Shown one piece after another: positions 46,328-54,779 of a stretch of DNA of 64,000 nt. The DNA comes from Acidovorax sp. CCYZU-2555 (lineage in GTDB: Bacteria > Pseudomonadota > Gammaproteobacteria > Burkholderiales > Burkholderiaceae_C): assembly GCF_018413525.1 (NCBI RefSeq), contig NZ_JAHCDD010000015.1, forward strand, positions 22,872-86,871, read 5' to 3'. The position numbers were made by a program, and so were the translations under genes. Numbering within the stretch: position 1 is the first letter of the stretch; each line of letters starts with the position of its first letter. The notes under the pieces are model-generated. The model saw nothing but the letters and a program-made list of their open reading frames with translations. It did no database searches and was not told the origin of the DNA.

Positions 46328-47254
46328 CTAGAACGGTATCCGCACCTGCGCCACAAAACTGGTGTACCGATAGCCATCTTCGGACGCGCGCAGCGCCGAT
46401 GCATGGTCCTGGCTGGTCTCGAAGCCGACTTTCCACTGCAGGGCCGCGCGCCGCGGTGAGGCCAGAAACAGTCCCGCACTCCAGGCCGCATGGCCGCGCC
46501 CGTCGATCGATTGGCGCCCGCGGTCGACATTGGCGCTGAGCACCACGCTGTCGTTCAATGCCGTGCGCCACAGCAGACCCAGCGAAGCTTCGTTGAAGCG
46601 TTCGGGCGAGAAATATTCAGGCCGATAGGGGTTGCTGTTGCGGTAGTGGCGCGTCTTGGCATACGCGTACCAGCCGCGGTCCTCGTCGAGCGTGAAAGTC
46701 CAGCGCGTGCGCAGCAGGTCGCGCCGGTTGTCGTTGGAAAACCAGCTCGCGCCCGCGGCCACGCCCAGCGACAGGCGAGGATGAAACTGGTGGTCGAGCA
46801 CCAGCATCGCCGCGTCATAGTGCACGCCGTTTTCGAGGCCACGGCGCGAGTTGACGACGTCGCGCTCCAGGCTCAGGCCCATCGAAGTCGCGTCGCTGAG
46901 GTGGTACATCGCATCGAGCATGCCCACGGTCAGCGAGTGGCCCGCCGTGCGGTTGGCGCCCAGCTGGGCCTGCCACTGGTATTGCGATGTCTGCTTGCGG
47001 TGCGTGACCAGCAGGCTGCGGCCCGAGGCCGACCAGCCCTTCATGCGGTAGTCCTGCCAGCCCGCCTTCAGGCCCCAGCCCGAAGCCGCTTCGTACTGGG
47101 TCCAGGGCTTGAATTCGGTGAACCCATCGGAATCGTCGCTGGCATCCACGCCCACCGAGACCGCGGGCAGCGGGGCGACCAGCGCCTGCGCGCCCGCCGC
47201 CGCCGGCAGCAAGCCGGCGAGACCGCTCAACCACCATGCCAGGCGCTTGTTCAT
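46328..47254 (-). CDS. Outer-membrane beta-barrel protein (YaiO-like) paired with a glycosyltransferase
   Basis: 308 residues. Signal peptide WWLSGLAGLLPAAAGAQ, then alternating amphipathic strands rich in Tyr/Trp/Gly with regular turns, ending in VAQVRIPF, a terminal phenylalanine strand for BAM insertion. Its start overlaps the stop of the GT2 gene (ATGA), so the two are translated together. In E. coli yaiO (outer membrane protein) and yaiP (GT2) form a similar pair. Barrel topology is a confident reading; the YaiO relation is tentative. Confidence 0.75.
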   Translation of the reverse strand: MNKRLAWWLSGLAGLLPAAAGAQALVAPLPAVSVGVDASDDSDGFTEFKPWTQYEAASGWGLKAGWQDYRMKGWSASGRSLLVTHRKQTSQYQWQAQLGANRTAGHSLTVGMLDAMYHLSDATSMGLSLERDVVNSRRGLENGVHYDAAMLVLDHQFHPRLSLGVAAGASWFSNDNRRDLLRTRWTFTLDEDRGWYAYAKTRHYRNSNPYRPEYFSPERFNEASLGLLWRTALNDSVVLSANVDRGRQSIDGRGHAAWSAGLFLASPRRAALQWKVGFETSQDHASALRASEDGYRYTSFVAQVRIPF

Positions 47255-48699
47255 TTGGTCCCCCAGTTCTTGTTGCGGCTGAAAACCTCGCTCAGGTAGC
47301 CCCAGACGCAGGCCGGCTGCAGGATGATGCTGTAGAGCAGGGCATAGACGACAAAGCCCACGGGGTTGCTGCGCACATGCAGGTTCTGCTCGGCAAACAT
47401 CCGTGTCTGAATGTGAAAAATCACATAGTTGAGCAACATGGCCGCGGGCAGCACCAGCAGCGTCATCGGCCCGGCAATCCAGTAGATGCCGAACAGCGCC
47501 AGCACCAGGCCCGGAATGAAGAACACGGTGTAGACCAGGTCCAGATAGGGAAACAGCAGATTCCACCAGATGAACAGCAGGCTCATGCGCCACTGGAACA
47601 GCATGGGCCAGTGCAGCTTGAACGCTTCGATCAGGCCGCGCGACCAGCGCTGGCGCTGGCGAATGAACTGCCGCCAGGTGTCGGGCGCATTGGTGAACAG
47701 ACAGGCGTTTTCGGCGAAGCCCACGCGCCAGCCCTGGCGCAGAATGCCCCAGGTGACGACGATGTCCTCACCCACCGTATGCGGCCAGCCGCCCATGGCC
47801 TTGAGCACGCCGGTGTCATAGGCCGAAAAAGCCCCCTGCGCGACCAGCGTGCCCTGGTACATGCTCTGCAGACGCTTGATCGCCGCGATGCCGTGGAAGT
47901 AATCCCATTCCTGCACCTTGGTGACGAGGTTGCTGCGCGAGTTGCGCACCAGCACCGCGCCAGCCACGGCGCGCGTGTTCGGCGGGTCGCTCACATACCG
48001 CTGCACGAGGTGCAGCAGCGCGTCCTTGAAGAGATAGCTGTCGCCGTCCACGGTCAGCGTCAGCGGCGTGTCCACCAGCTTGAGTGCCGCATTCAAGGCG
48101 TTGGCCTTGCCCCCGTTCTTCTCGAGATGCAGCACCTGCAGCCAGGGATAGGACACCGACTGCAGTTTGGCCAGCGTGCCGTCGGTCGAGCCGTCATTGA
48201 TGACGATGACGCAGAACGCTCCCGGATAGTGCTGGCGGTCGATGCTTTCGAGCGTCGCAAGGATGCTCTGTTCCTCGTTGTAGGCCGCCACCAGAATGGT
48301 GATTGCCGGCAGCTGCTGCGGCGCGATATGCGGCCTGACTTCGGGCCGCCGGTCCATCAGCAGACTCACGATGAGAAAAGCGTTGATGAAGCCCGGAATC
48401 ACCGCAATGCCGTAGATGGCGAGGTAGGCCGGCACGGTGCCGACGATGCGCGAGAAATCCGCGATCCAGGGCTCGGCCAGTACATGGGCCATGACGCCCC
48501 AGGCAATGCCCAGCAACAGCGCCACGGTGAACTTCGCGCGCACCGGGAAATACCAGCGCGAGCGCGCGGCGGGCGGAGATTCGGCAGCAGACGCCGGAAC
48601 CAGAATGTCTGATTCCGGCAGGGCCGCGGCAGAGTCCAGGGGCATGCCGGGCAGCAGGGCTGCCGACGTGCTGGACGGCATCGTCAGTTTCGAATCCAT
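47251..48699 (-). CDS. Membrane glycosyltransferase family 2, processive type
   Basis: 482 residues. N-terminal cytoplasmic tail, two membrane helices (about 55-75 and 90-115), a GT-A catalytic domain with VAAYNEE, INDGSTDG, VDGDSYL, GED and QRQRWSRG, then three to four C-terminal helices. This is the layout of processive synthases such as PgaC, NodC and hyaluronan synthase, which make a polysaccharide and push it across the inner membrane. No c-di-GMP PilZ domain, deacetylase or pgaD partner is seen. Coupled with the outer-membrane barrel gene, suggesting a two-component polymer export locus. Polymer unknown. Confidence 0.87.
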   Translation of the reverse strand: MDSKLTMPSSTSAALLPGMPLDSAAALPESDILVPASAAESPPAARSRWYFPVRAKFTVALLLGIAWGVMAHVLAEPWIADFSRIVGTVPAYLAIYGIAVIPGFINAFLIVSLLMDRRPEVRPHIAPQQLPAITILVAAYNEEQSILATLESIDRQHYPGAFCVIVINDGSTDGTLAKLQSVSYPWLQVLHLEKNGGKANALNAALKLVDTPLTLTVDGDSYLFKDALLHLVQRYVSDPPNTRAVAGAVLVRNSRSNLVTKVQEWDYFHGIAAIKRLQSMYQGTLVAQGAFSAYDTGVLKAMGGWPHTVGEDIVVTWGILRQGWRVGFAENACLFTNAPDTWRQFIRQRQRWSRGLIEAFKLHWPMLFQWRMSLLFIWWNLLFPYLDLVYTVFFIPGLVLALFGIYWIAGPMTLLVLPAAMLLNYVIFHIQTRMFAEQNLHVRSNPVGFVVYALLYSIILQPACVWGYLSEVFSRNKNWGTK

Positions 48700-49048
48700 A
48701 GCGTTCCACCCCGAAAAGGAAGATCAAGGACCCAGCACTCACCTGGCTGGCATGGTCTGAGAAAAAGGATGTAACGCCTGCTTGAACACGCGGTACGCCC
48801 GGACATCAAAGATTCATTTGCACACACCGATGCTTGATTATCAAACGCTGCAAAAGCGGCTCGATTGCATTTGTTAGGCCACTCCATAGCGAATAGCAAT
48901 CGGAAATGTCATCCGATGCACTCCATCCAGCCAATTGCACGACAGGCGTAGCTTGGGCAGAGGGCATGCGCACGCGGCGTTCACTGCCATGGCCGCCGGC
49001 CGGGTGCTTCCCACAATCGGAAAAACGCCCACCGACAAGGACTACGCC
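48700..49048. other. Divergent promoter region, GT2 / putP
   Basis: 349 bases without a gene. A palindrome TTGATTATCAA (48834-48844) and a TCGGA/TCCGA dyad around 48900-48916 are present in a lower-GC stretch. Promoters for both divergent genes must be here, but I could not assign -35/-10 elements. Confidence 0.5.
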
Positions 49049-50539
49049 ATGACCGCGAATCTGCCCACCACCATCACTTTTGCCGTCTATCTGCTGGCGA
49101 TGCTGCTCGTCGGCTGGTTCGGCTACCGCGCCACGGCCAACCTGTCGGATTACATCCTTGGCGGGCGCAGTCTGGGCAGCGTGGTCACGGCGCTGTCTGC
49201 CGGCGCCTCCGACATGAGCGGCTGGCTGCTGATGGGCCTGCCCGGCGCGGTGTTCGTGTCGGGCCTGTCGGCGTCCTGGATTGCGATCGGCCTGTGCCTG
49301 GGCGCCTGGCTCAACTGGCGCTTTGTCGCCGCGCGGCTGCGCGTCTACACCCAGAAAGCCGGCAATGCGCTGACGCTGCCCGACTACTTCACCAACCGCT
49401 TCGAGGACACCAGCCATCTGCTGCGCATCGTCACGGCGCTGGTCATTCTGGTGTTCTTCACGATCTACTGCGCTTCGGGCGTGGTCGCGGGCGCGCGCCT
49501 GTTCGAAAGCATGTTCGGCATGAATTACCAGATCGCGCTGTGGGTAGGCGCGTTCGCGACCATGGCCTATGTTTTCATCGGCGGCTTTCTGGCCGTGAGC
49601 TGGACCGACACCATCCAGGCCTCGCTGATGATCACCGCGCTGATCCTCGCGCCGCTGATGGTCCTCCATGCCGACGGCGGTGTGGCGGCCAGCCATGCGG
49701 CCATCGCCGCTGCGCGCCCGGCCGCGATCGACATGGCGGCTTCGCTCGACACCATCGCCATCGTTTCGTTGCTCGCCTGGGGCCTGGGCTATTTCGGCCA
49801 GCCGCACATCCTGGTGCGCTTCATGGCCGCCGAATCGGTCAAGACCATTCCCACGGCGCGGCGCATTGGCATGACCTGGATGGTGCTGTGCCTGGGCGGG
49901 GCCGTCGCCGTGGGCTTCTTCGGCATTGCCTTCTTCGGCCAGCGCCCCGAACTCGCCGCGAACGTGAACGCCAATGCCGAAACCGTGTTCCTCGAAGTCG
50001 CCAAGATTTTGTTCAACCCCTGGATCAGCGGCATGCTGCTGGCCGCGGTGCTCGCCGCCATCATGAGCACGCTGTCATGCCAGCTGCTGGTCTGCGCCAG
50101 CGCGCTGACGCAGGACCTCTACAAAGCTTTCCTGCGCCAGGATGCGAGCCAGCGCGAGCTGGTCTGGTTCGGCCGCGCGATGGTGTTCGCCGTGGCCGTG
50201 GTCGCCATACTGATCGCCCGCGACCCGAACAGCCGCGTGCTGAGCATGGTCAGCTATGCCTGGGCCGGTTTCGGCGCGGCGTTCGGTCCGGTGGTGCTGC
50301 TGAGCCTGGTCTGGCCGCGCATGACGCGCAACGGCGCGCTCGCGGGCATGGTGGTCGGCGCGCTGACGGTGCTGGTGTGGCAACACTACCAATGGGCCAA
50401 GCTCTACGAAATGGTGCCGGGATTTGCTTTGGCGACGCTGGCGATCATCGCCGCGAGCCTGCTGGACAAACCGCCTTCGGCGCGGCAACTGGAGATCCAT
50501 GAGGCGGTGGATCTGGAAATTGCGGAGCATGGGGGGTGA
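49049..50539 (+). CDS. putP: Sodium/proline symporter
   Basis: 496 residues with 12-13 membrane helices, solute:sodium symporter family. Family features: LSDYILGGRSLG, SAGASDMSGWLLMGLPGA, TLPDYFTNRFED, WGLGYFGQPHILVRFMA and MSTLSCQLLVCASALTQDLYK. These agree closely with E. coli PutP (502 residues), which imports proline with Na+. No putA is in the window. ATG at 49049 fits the family N-terminus. Confidence 0.93.
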   Translation: MTANLPTTITFAVYLLAMLLVGWFGYRATANLSDYILGGRSLGSVVTALSAGASDMSGWLLMGLPGAVFVSGLSASWIAIGLCLGAWLNWRFVAARLRVYTQKAGNALTLPDYFTNRFEDTSHLLRIVTALVILVFFTIYCASGVVAGARLFESMFGMNYQIALWVGAFATMAYVFIGGFLAVSWTDTIQASLMITALILAPLMVLHADGGVAASHAAIAAARPAAIDMAASLDTIAIVSLLAWGLGYFGQPHILVRFMAAESVKTIPTARRIGMTWMVLCLGGAVAVGFFGIAFFGQRPELAANVNANAETVFLEVAKILFNPWISGMLLAAVLAAIMSTLSCQLLVCASALTQDLYKAFLRQDASQRELVWFGRAMVFAVAVVAILIARDPNSRVLSMVSYAWAGFGAAFGPVVLLSLVWPRMTRNGALAGMVVGALTVLVWQHYQWAKLYEMVPGFALATLAIIAASLLDKPPSARQLEIHEAVDLEIAEHGG

Positions 50540-50603
50540 GGGACGTTCACGGCTTGCCCCTTCGAGGGCGGCCATAAACAACGGCCTTGGCTCAAAATAC
50601 CGG

Positions 50604-50629
50604 CCCTGCGACAGGCTCAGGGCGAACGG
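50604..50629 (+). repeat. Short dispersed repeat (GACAGGCTCAGGGCGAACGG type)
   Basis: The bases CGACAGGCTCAGGGCGAACG belong to a short element that I know to be scattered through beta-proteobacterial genomes. An inverted relative lies at 61417-61442 in this window. Confidence 0.6.
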
Positions 50630-50684
50630 AGGATCTTAGGGCGCGCGCCCGTCTAAGCCCAGGCATTCAACCGGACATCTTCCT

Positions 50685-50837
50685 TCAGCGCACCCGACTC
50701 ACACCCACATCGATATCGCCAAACACCGTGATGCCGCTGCCGCTGCTCGCGCCTTCATTCACCGGGCTGCCGCCCGCGCAGCCCGCAAGCCCCGCGGCCA
50801 GCGCCAGGGCGGCGCACCATCGCATGCAAATCTTCAT
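50685..50837 (-). CDS. Small lipoprotein, 50 residues
   Basis: Very short gene with strong local support: ATG at 50837 preceded by AAGGAGTA at ideal spacing, a lipoprotein signal (KICMRWCAALALAAGLAGC, lipidated Cys20), a Gly/Ser-rich spacer and the tail GSGITVFGDIDVGVSRVR, ending in TGA. The tail resembles the first beta strand of beta-proteobacterial porins (compare NLTVYGILDAAV in the porin at 37723). Probably an outer-membrane-anchored peptide. Unknown function; could also be a decayed porin remnant, but the intact signal and ribosome-binding site argue for expression. Confidence 0.7.
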   Translation of the reverse strand: MKICMRWCAALALAAGLAGCAGGSPVNEGASSGSGITVFGDIDVGVSRVR

Positions 50838-50905
50838 GAATACTCCTTCAAGCAAGCCTTGATCCTAACGGGCGCGGGCGGGAGCAGGTAACGGGATGTG
50901 CGCCG

Positions 50906-51679
50906 TCAGGCCAGATAGCGTGCGGCCAGCTGCGCGCGCGCCGCGCGGTCCATGCCCAGCACTTCGGCCAGATACCGGTCCATGCCGCCATGGTCGCGGT
51001 CGACCAGGTCCATCGCGGCGTCGAGAAACGGTTCCTGCACGCGCCACAGCACTTCCAGCACTTCCTCGGGCAGGCGCCCGGCAACGGTGGCCGGAGGGCG
51101 CTGGTAATGCGCATTGGTCAGCAAATAGTCTTCCATCACCTGTTCGCGCGACACGCCCAGCGCATGCAGGATCAAGGCCGCGGCCCAGCCCGTGCGGTCC
51201 TTGCCCGCCGTGCAGTGGAACACCAGCGGCGCCTCGCTTTGCAGCAGCAGCTGGAAAAGGCGCGCGAAGCGGTCGGAGTTGACTTTCACGAAGCTGCGGT
51301 AGGTGTCCTGCATCAGGCCCACGGTGTCGGCCGCCGTCATCCGGTGGCCGGCCGCGAGCAGTTCCTGGGTGCGTTGCACCACCGTGGGCTCGACCATGAA
51401 GGCGTGGCGCGTGAATTGCGGCCAGGCATAGCCTTGCGCCGTGATTTCATTGACACCGCGAAAGTCGACGCTGTGACCGATGTTCAATTCGGCCAGCGCC
51501 TGCAGGTCGGCGGCGGAGAGCCCCGCCAGATGGTCGGAACGGAACAGCCGCCGCCATTGCAGGCTGCGGCCGTCGGCGGTGGTGTAGCCGCCGAGGTCAC
51601 GAAAGTTGCTGCTGCCTTCGAGGCGCAGTACACGGTCCGGCATGCCGGGCGGAAGCGGGGAAGCGTTCGTAAGGGCCAT
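50906..51679 (-). CDS. Tyrosine phosphatase-like protein (LipA/PTP family)
   Basis: 257 residues, cytoplasmic. Contains the P-loop phosphatase motif VFHCTAGKDRTG (Cys156, Arg162) and the N-terminal SNFRDLGGY signature of the bacterial Y_phosphatase3 family, whose members dephosphorylate tyrosine or phosphoinositides. Start ATG at 51679. It lies 60 bases downstream of topB on the same strand and may be its operon partner. Confidence 0.9.
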   Translation of the reverse strand: MALTNASPLPPGMPDRVLRLEGSSNFRDLGGYTTADGRSLQWRRLFRSDHLAGLSAADLQALAELNIGHSVDFRGVNEITAQGYAWPQFTRHAFMVEPTVVQRTQELLAAGHRMTAADTVGLMQDTYRSFVKVNSDRFARLFQLLLQSEAPLVFHCTAGKDRTGWAAALILHALGVSREQVMEDYLLTNAHYQRPPATVAGRLPEEVLEVLWRVQEPFLDAAMDLVDRDHGGMDRYLAEVLGMDRAARAQLAARYLA

Positions 51680-51739
51680 GGGCCACAGCGTAGCGCATTG
51701 CGCGCTGCGCCGTGTGTACCTTAGATGACTCCCGCGCTG

Positions 51740-54661
51740 TCAGGCCAGATGCTTGCCTACGATGCCGGCCAACTCGAACATCGTGATCTGGTCCTTGCCG
51801 AACACCGGCAAAAGCCTGGCGTCGGCGTTGATCGCGCGCTTGTTCGTCGCGTCCTGCAGGTTGTTGGCCTTGACGTAATCCCAGACCTTCTTGATGACTT
51901 CGGTGCGCGCGACCTTGTCGCCGCCGATCACCGCCGCCAGCTCGGCGCTGGGCGTCAGATTGGACGCGACCTTGCGCGGCGCCTTGACGGCCGCCGTCTT
52001 GGTCGCGGCCACCTTCTTCGCGGCCGGCGCCTTCTTGGCGGCCGCGACCTTCTTGGCCGCCGGCGCCTTCTTCGCGGGCGCACCCGCGGTCTTGCGCGCC
52101 GGATACTTCGAATCGCGCTTCTCGAACTCGAAGTTCACCTTGCCTTCCGTCGCGTCCCAGACCAGGAAGGCCTTGAACGCACGGCGCGTGCGGTTGGAAA
52201 CGAACTTCTCGAGCAGATCAGTCTTTCCCGTGGACAGCAGCTTGACCATCTGCTCGCGCTCTATGGGCTGCTGCAGGATGATCTGGCCGCTCTTGAAGTC
52301 GCAGCTGGGCGCGGCCTGGGCCAGCGTGGGCACGGCCTTGGAGCAGACATAGTTGCTGCCATGCTCGAACACCGGCGCGCCGCACTTGGGGCATGCGCCC
52401 AGCGGCTGCTGGCTTGTGAAATCGACGATCTCGCCCGTGTCTTCGGAATTGGCGTCGTCGCCGAAATCGAATTCGAGCTTGTAGTTGCTGTTCTCTTCGT
52501 CATGCACGATGGCCACTTCGGCGACGAACGGCCAGCCGGCCTTGGAGCGGAAGCCGTCCAGCGGGCCTATGCGGCGGTCGCGCAACAGGGTTTCGGCTTC
52601 GTGCGTTTCGAACGTGCGGCCCGCGGGCGACTTGGTGAACGAGAAGCCGCAACCGGCCTGCTTGCCGTCGGCGCCCGTGCAGGCGTAGCGGCGGTAATTT
52701 TCCTTGACCACGCCCGAACAGTTGGGACAGGGCGTGGACAGTGTGGCGTAGTCACCGGGAATGGTGTCGCGGTCGTATTCCTTGGCCTTCTTCACCAGGC
52801 GCTCGGTCATGGACGCGATTTCCTGCATGAAGGCTTCGCGCGACAGCTGGCCTTTTTCCATCTGCGACAGCTTGTATTCCCACTCGCCGGTCAGATCGGC
52901 GCGCGACAGTTCCTCGACGCCCAGGCCGCGCAGCAGCGTCATCAGCTGGAAGGCCTTGGCCGTGGGAATCAGCTCGCGGCCTTCGCGCAGCATGTATTTT
53001 TCGGTCAGCAGACCTTCGATGATGGCGGCGCGCGTGGCTGGCGTGCCCAGGCCCTTTTCCTGCATCGCCGAGCGCAGTTCCTCGTCTTCGACCTGCTTGC
53101 CCGCACCTTCCATCGCGCCCAGCAGCGTCGCTTCCGAGTAGCGCGCGGGCGGCTTGGTCTTCAGGCCCTTGGGGTCCACCGATTCGGCCAGCGGCTGCTC
53201 GCCGGGCTGCACGGGCACCAGGTTCTGGCCCTTGTCGCCTTCCTTCGCGTCCTCGACTTCGTGCGCGGCTTCCTTGCCGTAGATGGCCAGCCAGCCCGGC
53301 TTGACCAGCACCTTGCCTTCGGTCTTGAAATGGTTGTCATCGACGCGGCTGATGCGCGTCGTGACCTGGTGCTCGGCGCTGGGGAAGAACACCGCCATGA
53401 AGCGGCGCACCACGAGGTCATAGAGCTTCTGCTCGGCTTCGCTCAGGCCGCTGGGCGCCTGCGTGGTCGGGATGATGGCGAAGTGATCCGACACCTTGCT
53501 GTTGTCGAAAATGCGCTTGGTCGGGCGCACGTAGTTGTTCGTGATCGCCTGCTGGGCGAACGGCTCGAGGTGGCGCATGCCGCTCTTGGCGAGCATCTCG
53601 AACGTCTGCTGGGCCACAGGCAGATAGTCTTCGGGCAGGGCGCGCGAATCGGTACGCGGGTAGGTCAGCGCCTTGTGGCGTTCGTAGAGGCTTTGGGCGA
53701 TAGACAGCGTGGTCTTGGCCGAGAAACCGAACTTGCCGTTGGCTTCGCGCTGCAGGCTGGTCAGGTCGAACAGCAGCGGCGACGCCTGGGTCGTGGGCTT
53801 GCTTTCCTCGGTCACCACCGCGGGCTTGCCGCGCGCGGCCTGCGCGATGGCCTGGGCTTCGGCCAGGCTCCAGACGCGGTCGGCGCGCATTTCAGGGTCT
53901 TCGTTTTTCTTCCACTGCGGATTGAACCACTTGCCCAGGTAGGCACCGGCCTGGGCGCCGAACGTGCCGTGGATTTCCCAGTAGTCGCGGCTCACGAACT
54001 TGCGGATCTTTTCCTCGCGCTCGACGACCACCGACAGCGTGGGCGTCTGCACCCGGCCCACGGTGGTCAGGAAGAAGCCGCCGTCGCGCGAATTGAACGC
54101 CGTCATCGCGCGCGTGCCGTTGATGCCCACCAGCCAGTCGGCCTCGGAGCGGCTGCGCGCGGCGTCGGCCAGGCCCTGCATCTGCTCGTTGCTGCGCAGG
54201 CTCTCGAAGCCCGCGCGAATCGCCTGGGGCGTCATCGACTGCAGCCACAGGCGCTGCACGGGCTTGCCCAGCGGCTTGTTGCCGCCCGCGTATTGCTCGA
54301 TCAGGCGGAAGATCAGCTCACCTTCGCGGCCCGCGTCACAGGCGTTGATCAGTTTGGTCACGTCCTTGCGCTTGGCCAGGCGCACCACGGCGTTCAGGCG
54401 GCTCTTGGTCTTGTCGACGGGCTTGAGATCGAAGAAGGGCGGAATCACCGGCAGGTTGGCGAAACTCCACTTGCCGCGCTTGACGTCGAACTCTTCGGGC
54501 GCCTGGATTTCGACCAGGTGGCCCACGGCGCTGGTCACCACATAGGTGTCGCTCTCGAAATGGTCATCGTGCTTTTCAAACTTGCCCGCGATCGGAGTCA
54601 GTGCGCGAACAATGTCCTGCGCCACGGAAGGCTTCTCGGCAATCACCAGTGTTTTTGTCAT
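51740..54661 (-). CDS. topB: DNA topoisomerase III with histone-H1-like linker and C-terminal SWIB domain
   Basis: 973 residues (E. coli TopB 653). Toprim start VIAEKPSVAQDIVRAL and NACDAGREGELIFR, catalytic YPRTDSR (Tyr334), then two zinc-ribbon-type modules (CPNC...C...C and CPKC...C...C, about 650-810). Residues 852-899 are a Lys/Ala/Pro linker made of KKAPAAKK-type repeats, like histone H1 tails. Residues 900-973 match a SWIB/MDM2 domain (LTPSAELAAVIG, VWDYVKANNLQD, LLPVFGKDQITMFEL). It relaxes and decatenates DNA through a 5'-phosphotyrosine link. Diverges from the SET gene; the tyrosine phosphatase follows. Confidence 0.93.
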   Translation of the reverse strand: MTKTLVIAEKPSVAQDIVRALTPIAGKFEKHDDHFESDTYVVTSAVGHLVEIQAPEEFDVKRGKWSFANLPVIPPFFDLKPVDKTKSRLNAVVRLAKRKDVTKLINACDAGREGELIFRLIEQYAGGNKPLGKPVQRLWLQSMTPQAIRAGFESLRSNEQMQGLADAARSRSEADWLVGINGTRAMTAFNSRDGGFFLTTVGRVQTPTLSVVVEREEKIRKFVSRDYWEIHGTFGAQAGAYLGKWFNPQWKKNEDPEMRADRVWSLAEAQAIAQAARGKPAVVTEESKPTTQASPLLFDLTSLQREANGKFGFSAKTTLSIAQSLYERHKALTYPRTDSRALPEDYLPVAQQTFEMLAKSGMRHLEPFAQQAITNNYVRPTKRIFDNSKVSDHFAIIPTTQAPSGLSEAEQKLYDLVVRRFMAVFFPSAEHQVTTRISRVDDNHFKTEGKVLVKPGWLAIYGKEAAHEVEDAKEGDKGQNLVPVQPGEQPLAESVDPKGLKTKPPARYSEATLLGAMEGAGKQVEDEELRSAMQEKGLGTPATRAAIIEGLLTEKYMLREGRELIPTAKAFQLMTLLRGLGVEELSRADLTGEWEYKLSQMEKGQLSREAFMQEIASMTERLVKKAKEYDRDTIPGDYATLSTPCPNCSGVVKENYRRYACTGADGKQAGCGFSFTKSPAGRTFETHEAETLLRDRRIGPLDGFRSKAGWPFVAEVAIVHDEENSNYKLEFDFGDDANSEDTGEIVDFTSQQPLGACPKCGAPVFEHGSNYVCSKAVPTLAQAAPSCDFKSGQIILQQPIEREQMVKLLSTGKTDLLEKFVSNRTRRAFKAFLVWDATEGKVNFEFEKRDSKYPARKTAGAPAKKAPAAKKVAAAKKAPAAKKVAATKTAAVKAPRKVASNLTPSAELAAVIGGDKVARTEVIKKVWDYVKANNLQDATNKRAINADARLLPVFGKDQITMFELAGIVGKHLA

Positions 54662-54779
54662 TGTGTGTTCTCGTCATTTCAAGCAACCGCCCTCCAGGGT
54701 CGGCGAGCGCTTCTACAATCCATTCCTACGCGTGCACGCGCACGCGCATGTGTGCATATTCAAAGTATCAGAGATTCCA

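Noticed and set aside
43852..46530. A minus-strand open frame of 892 codons opposite the PBP1A gene
   Set aside because: Composition typical of a codon-bias shadow; PBP1A on the other strand has all catalytic motifs.
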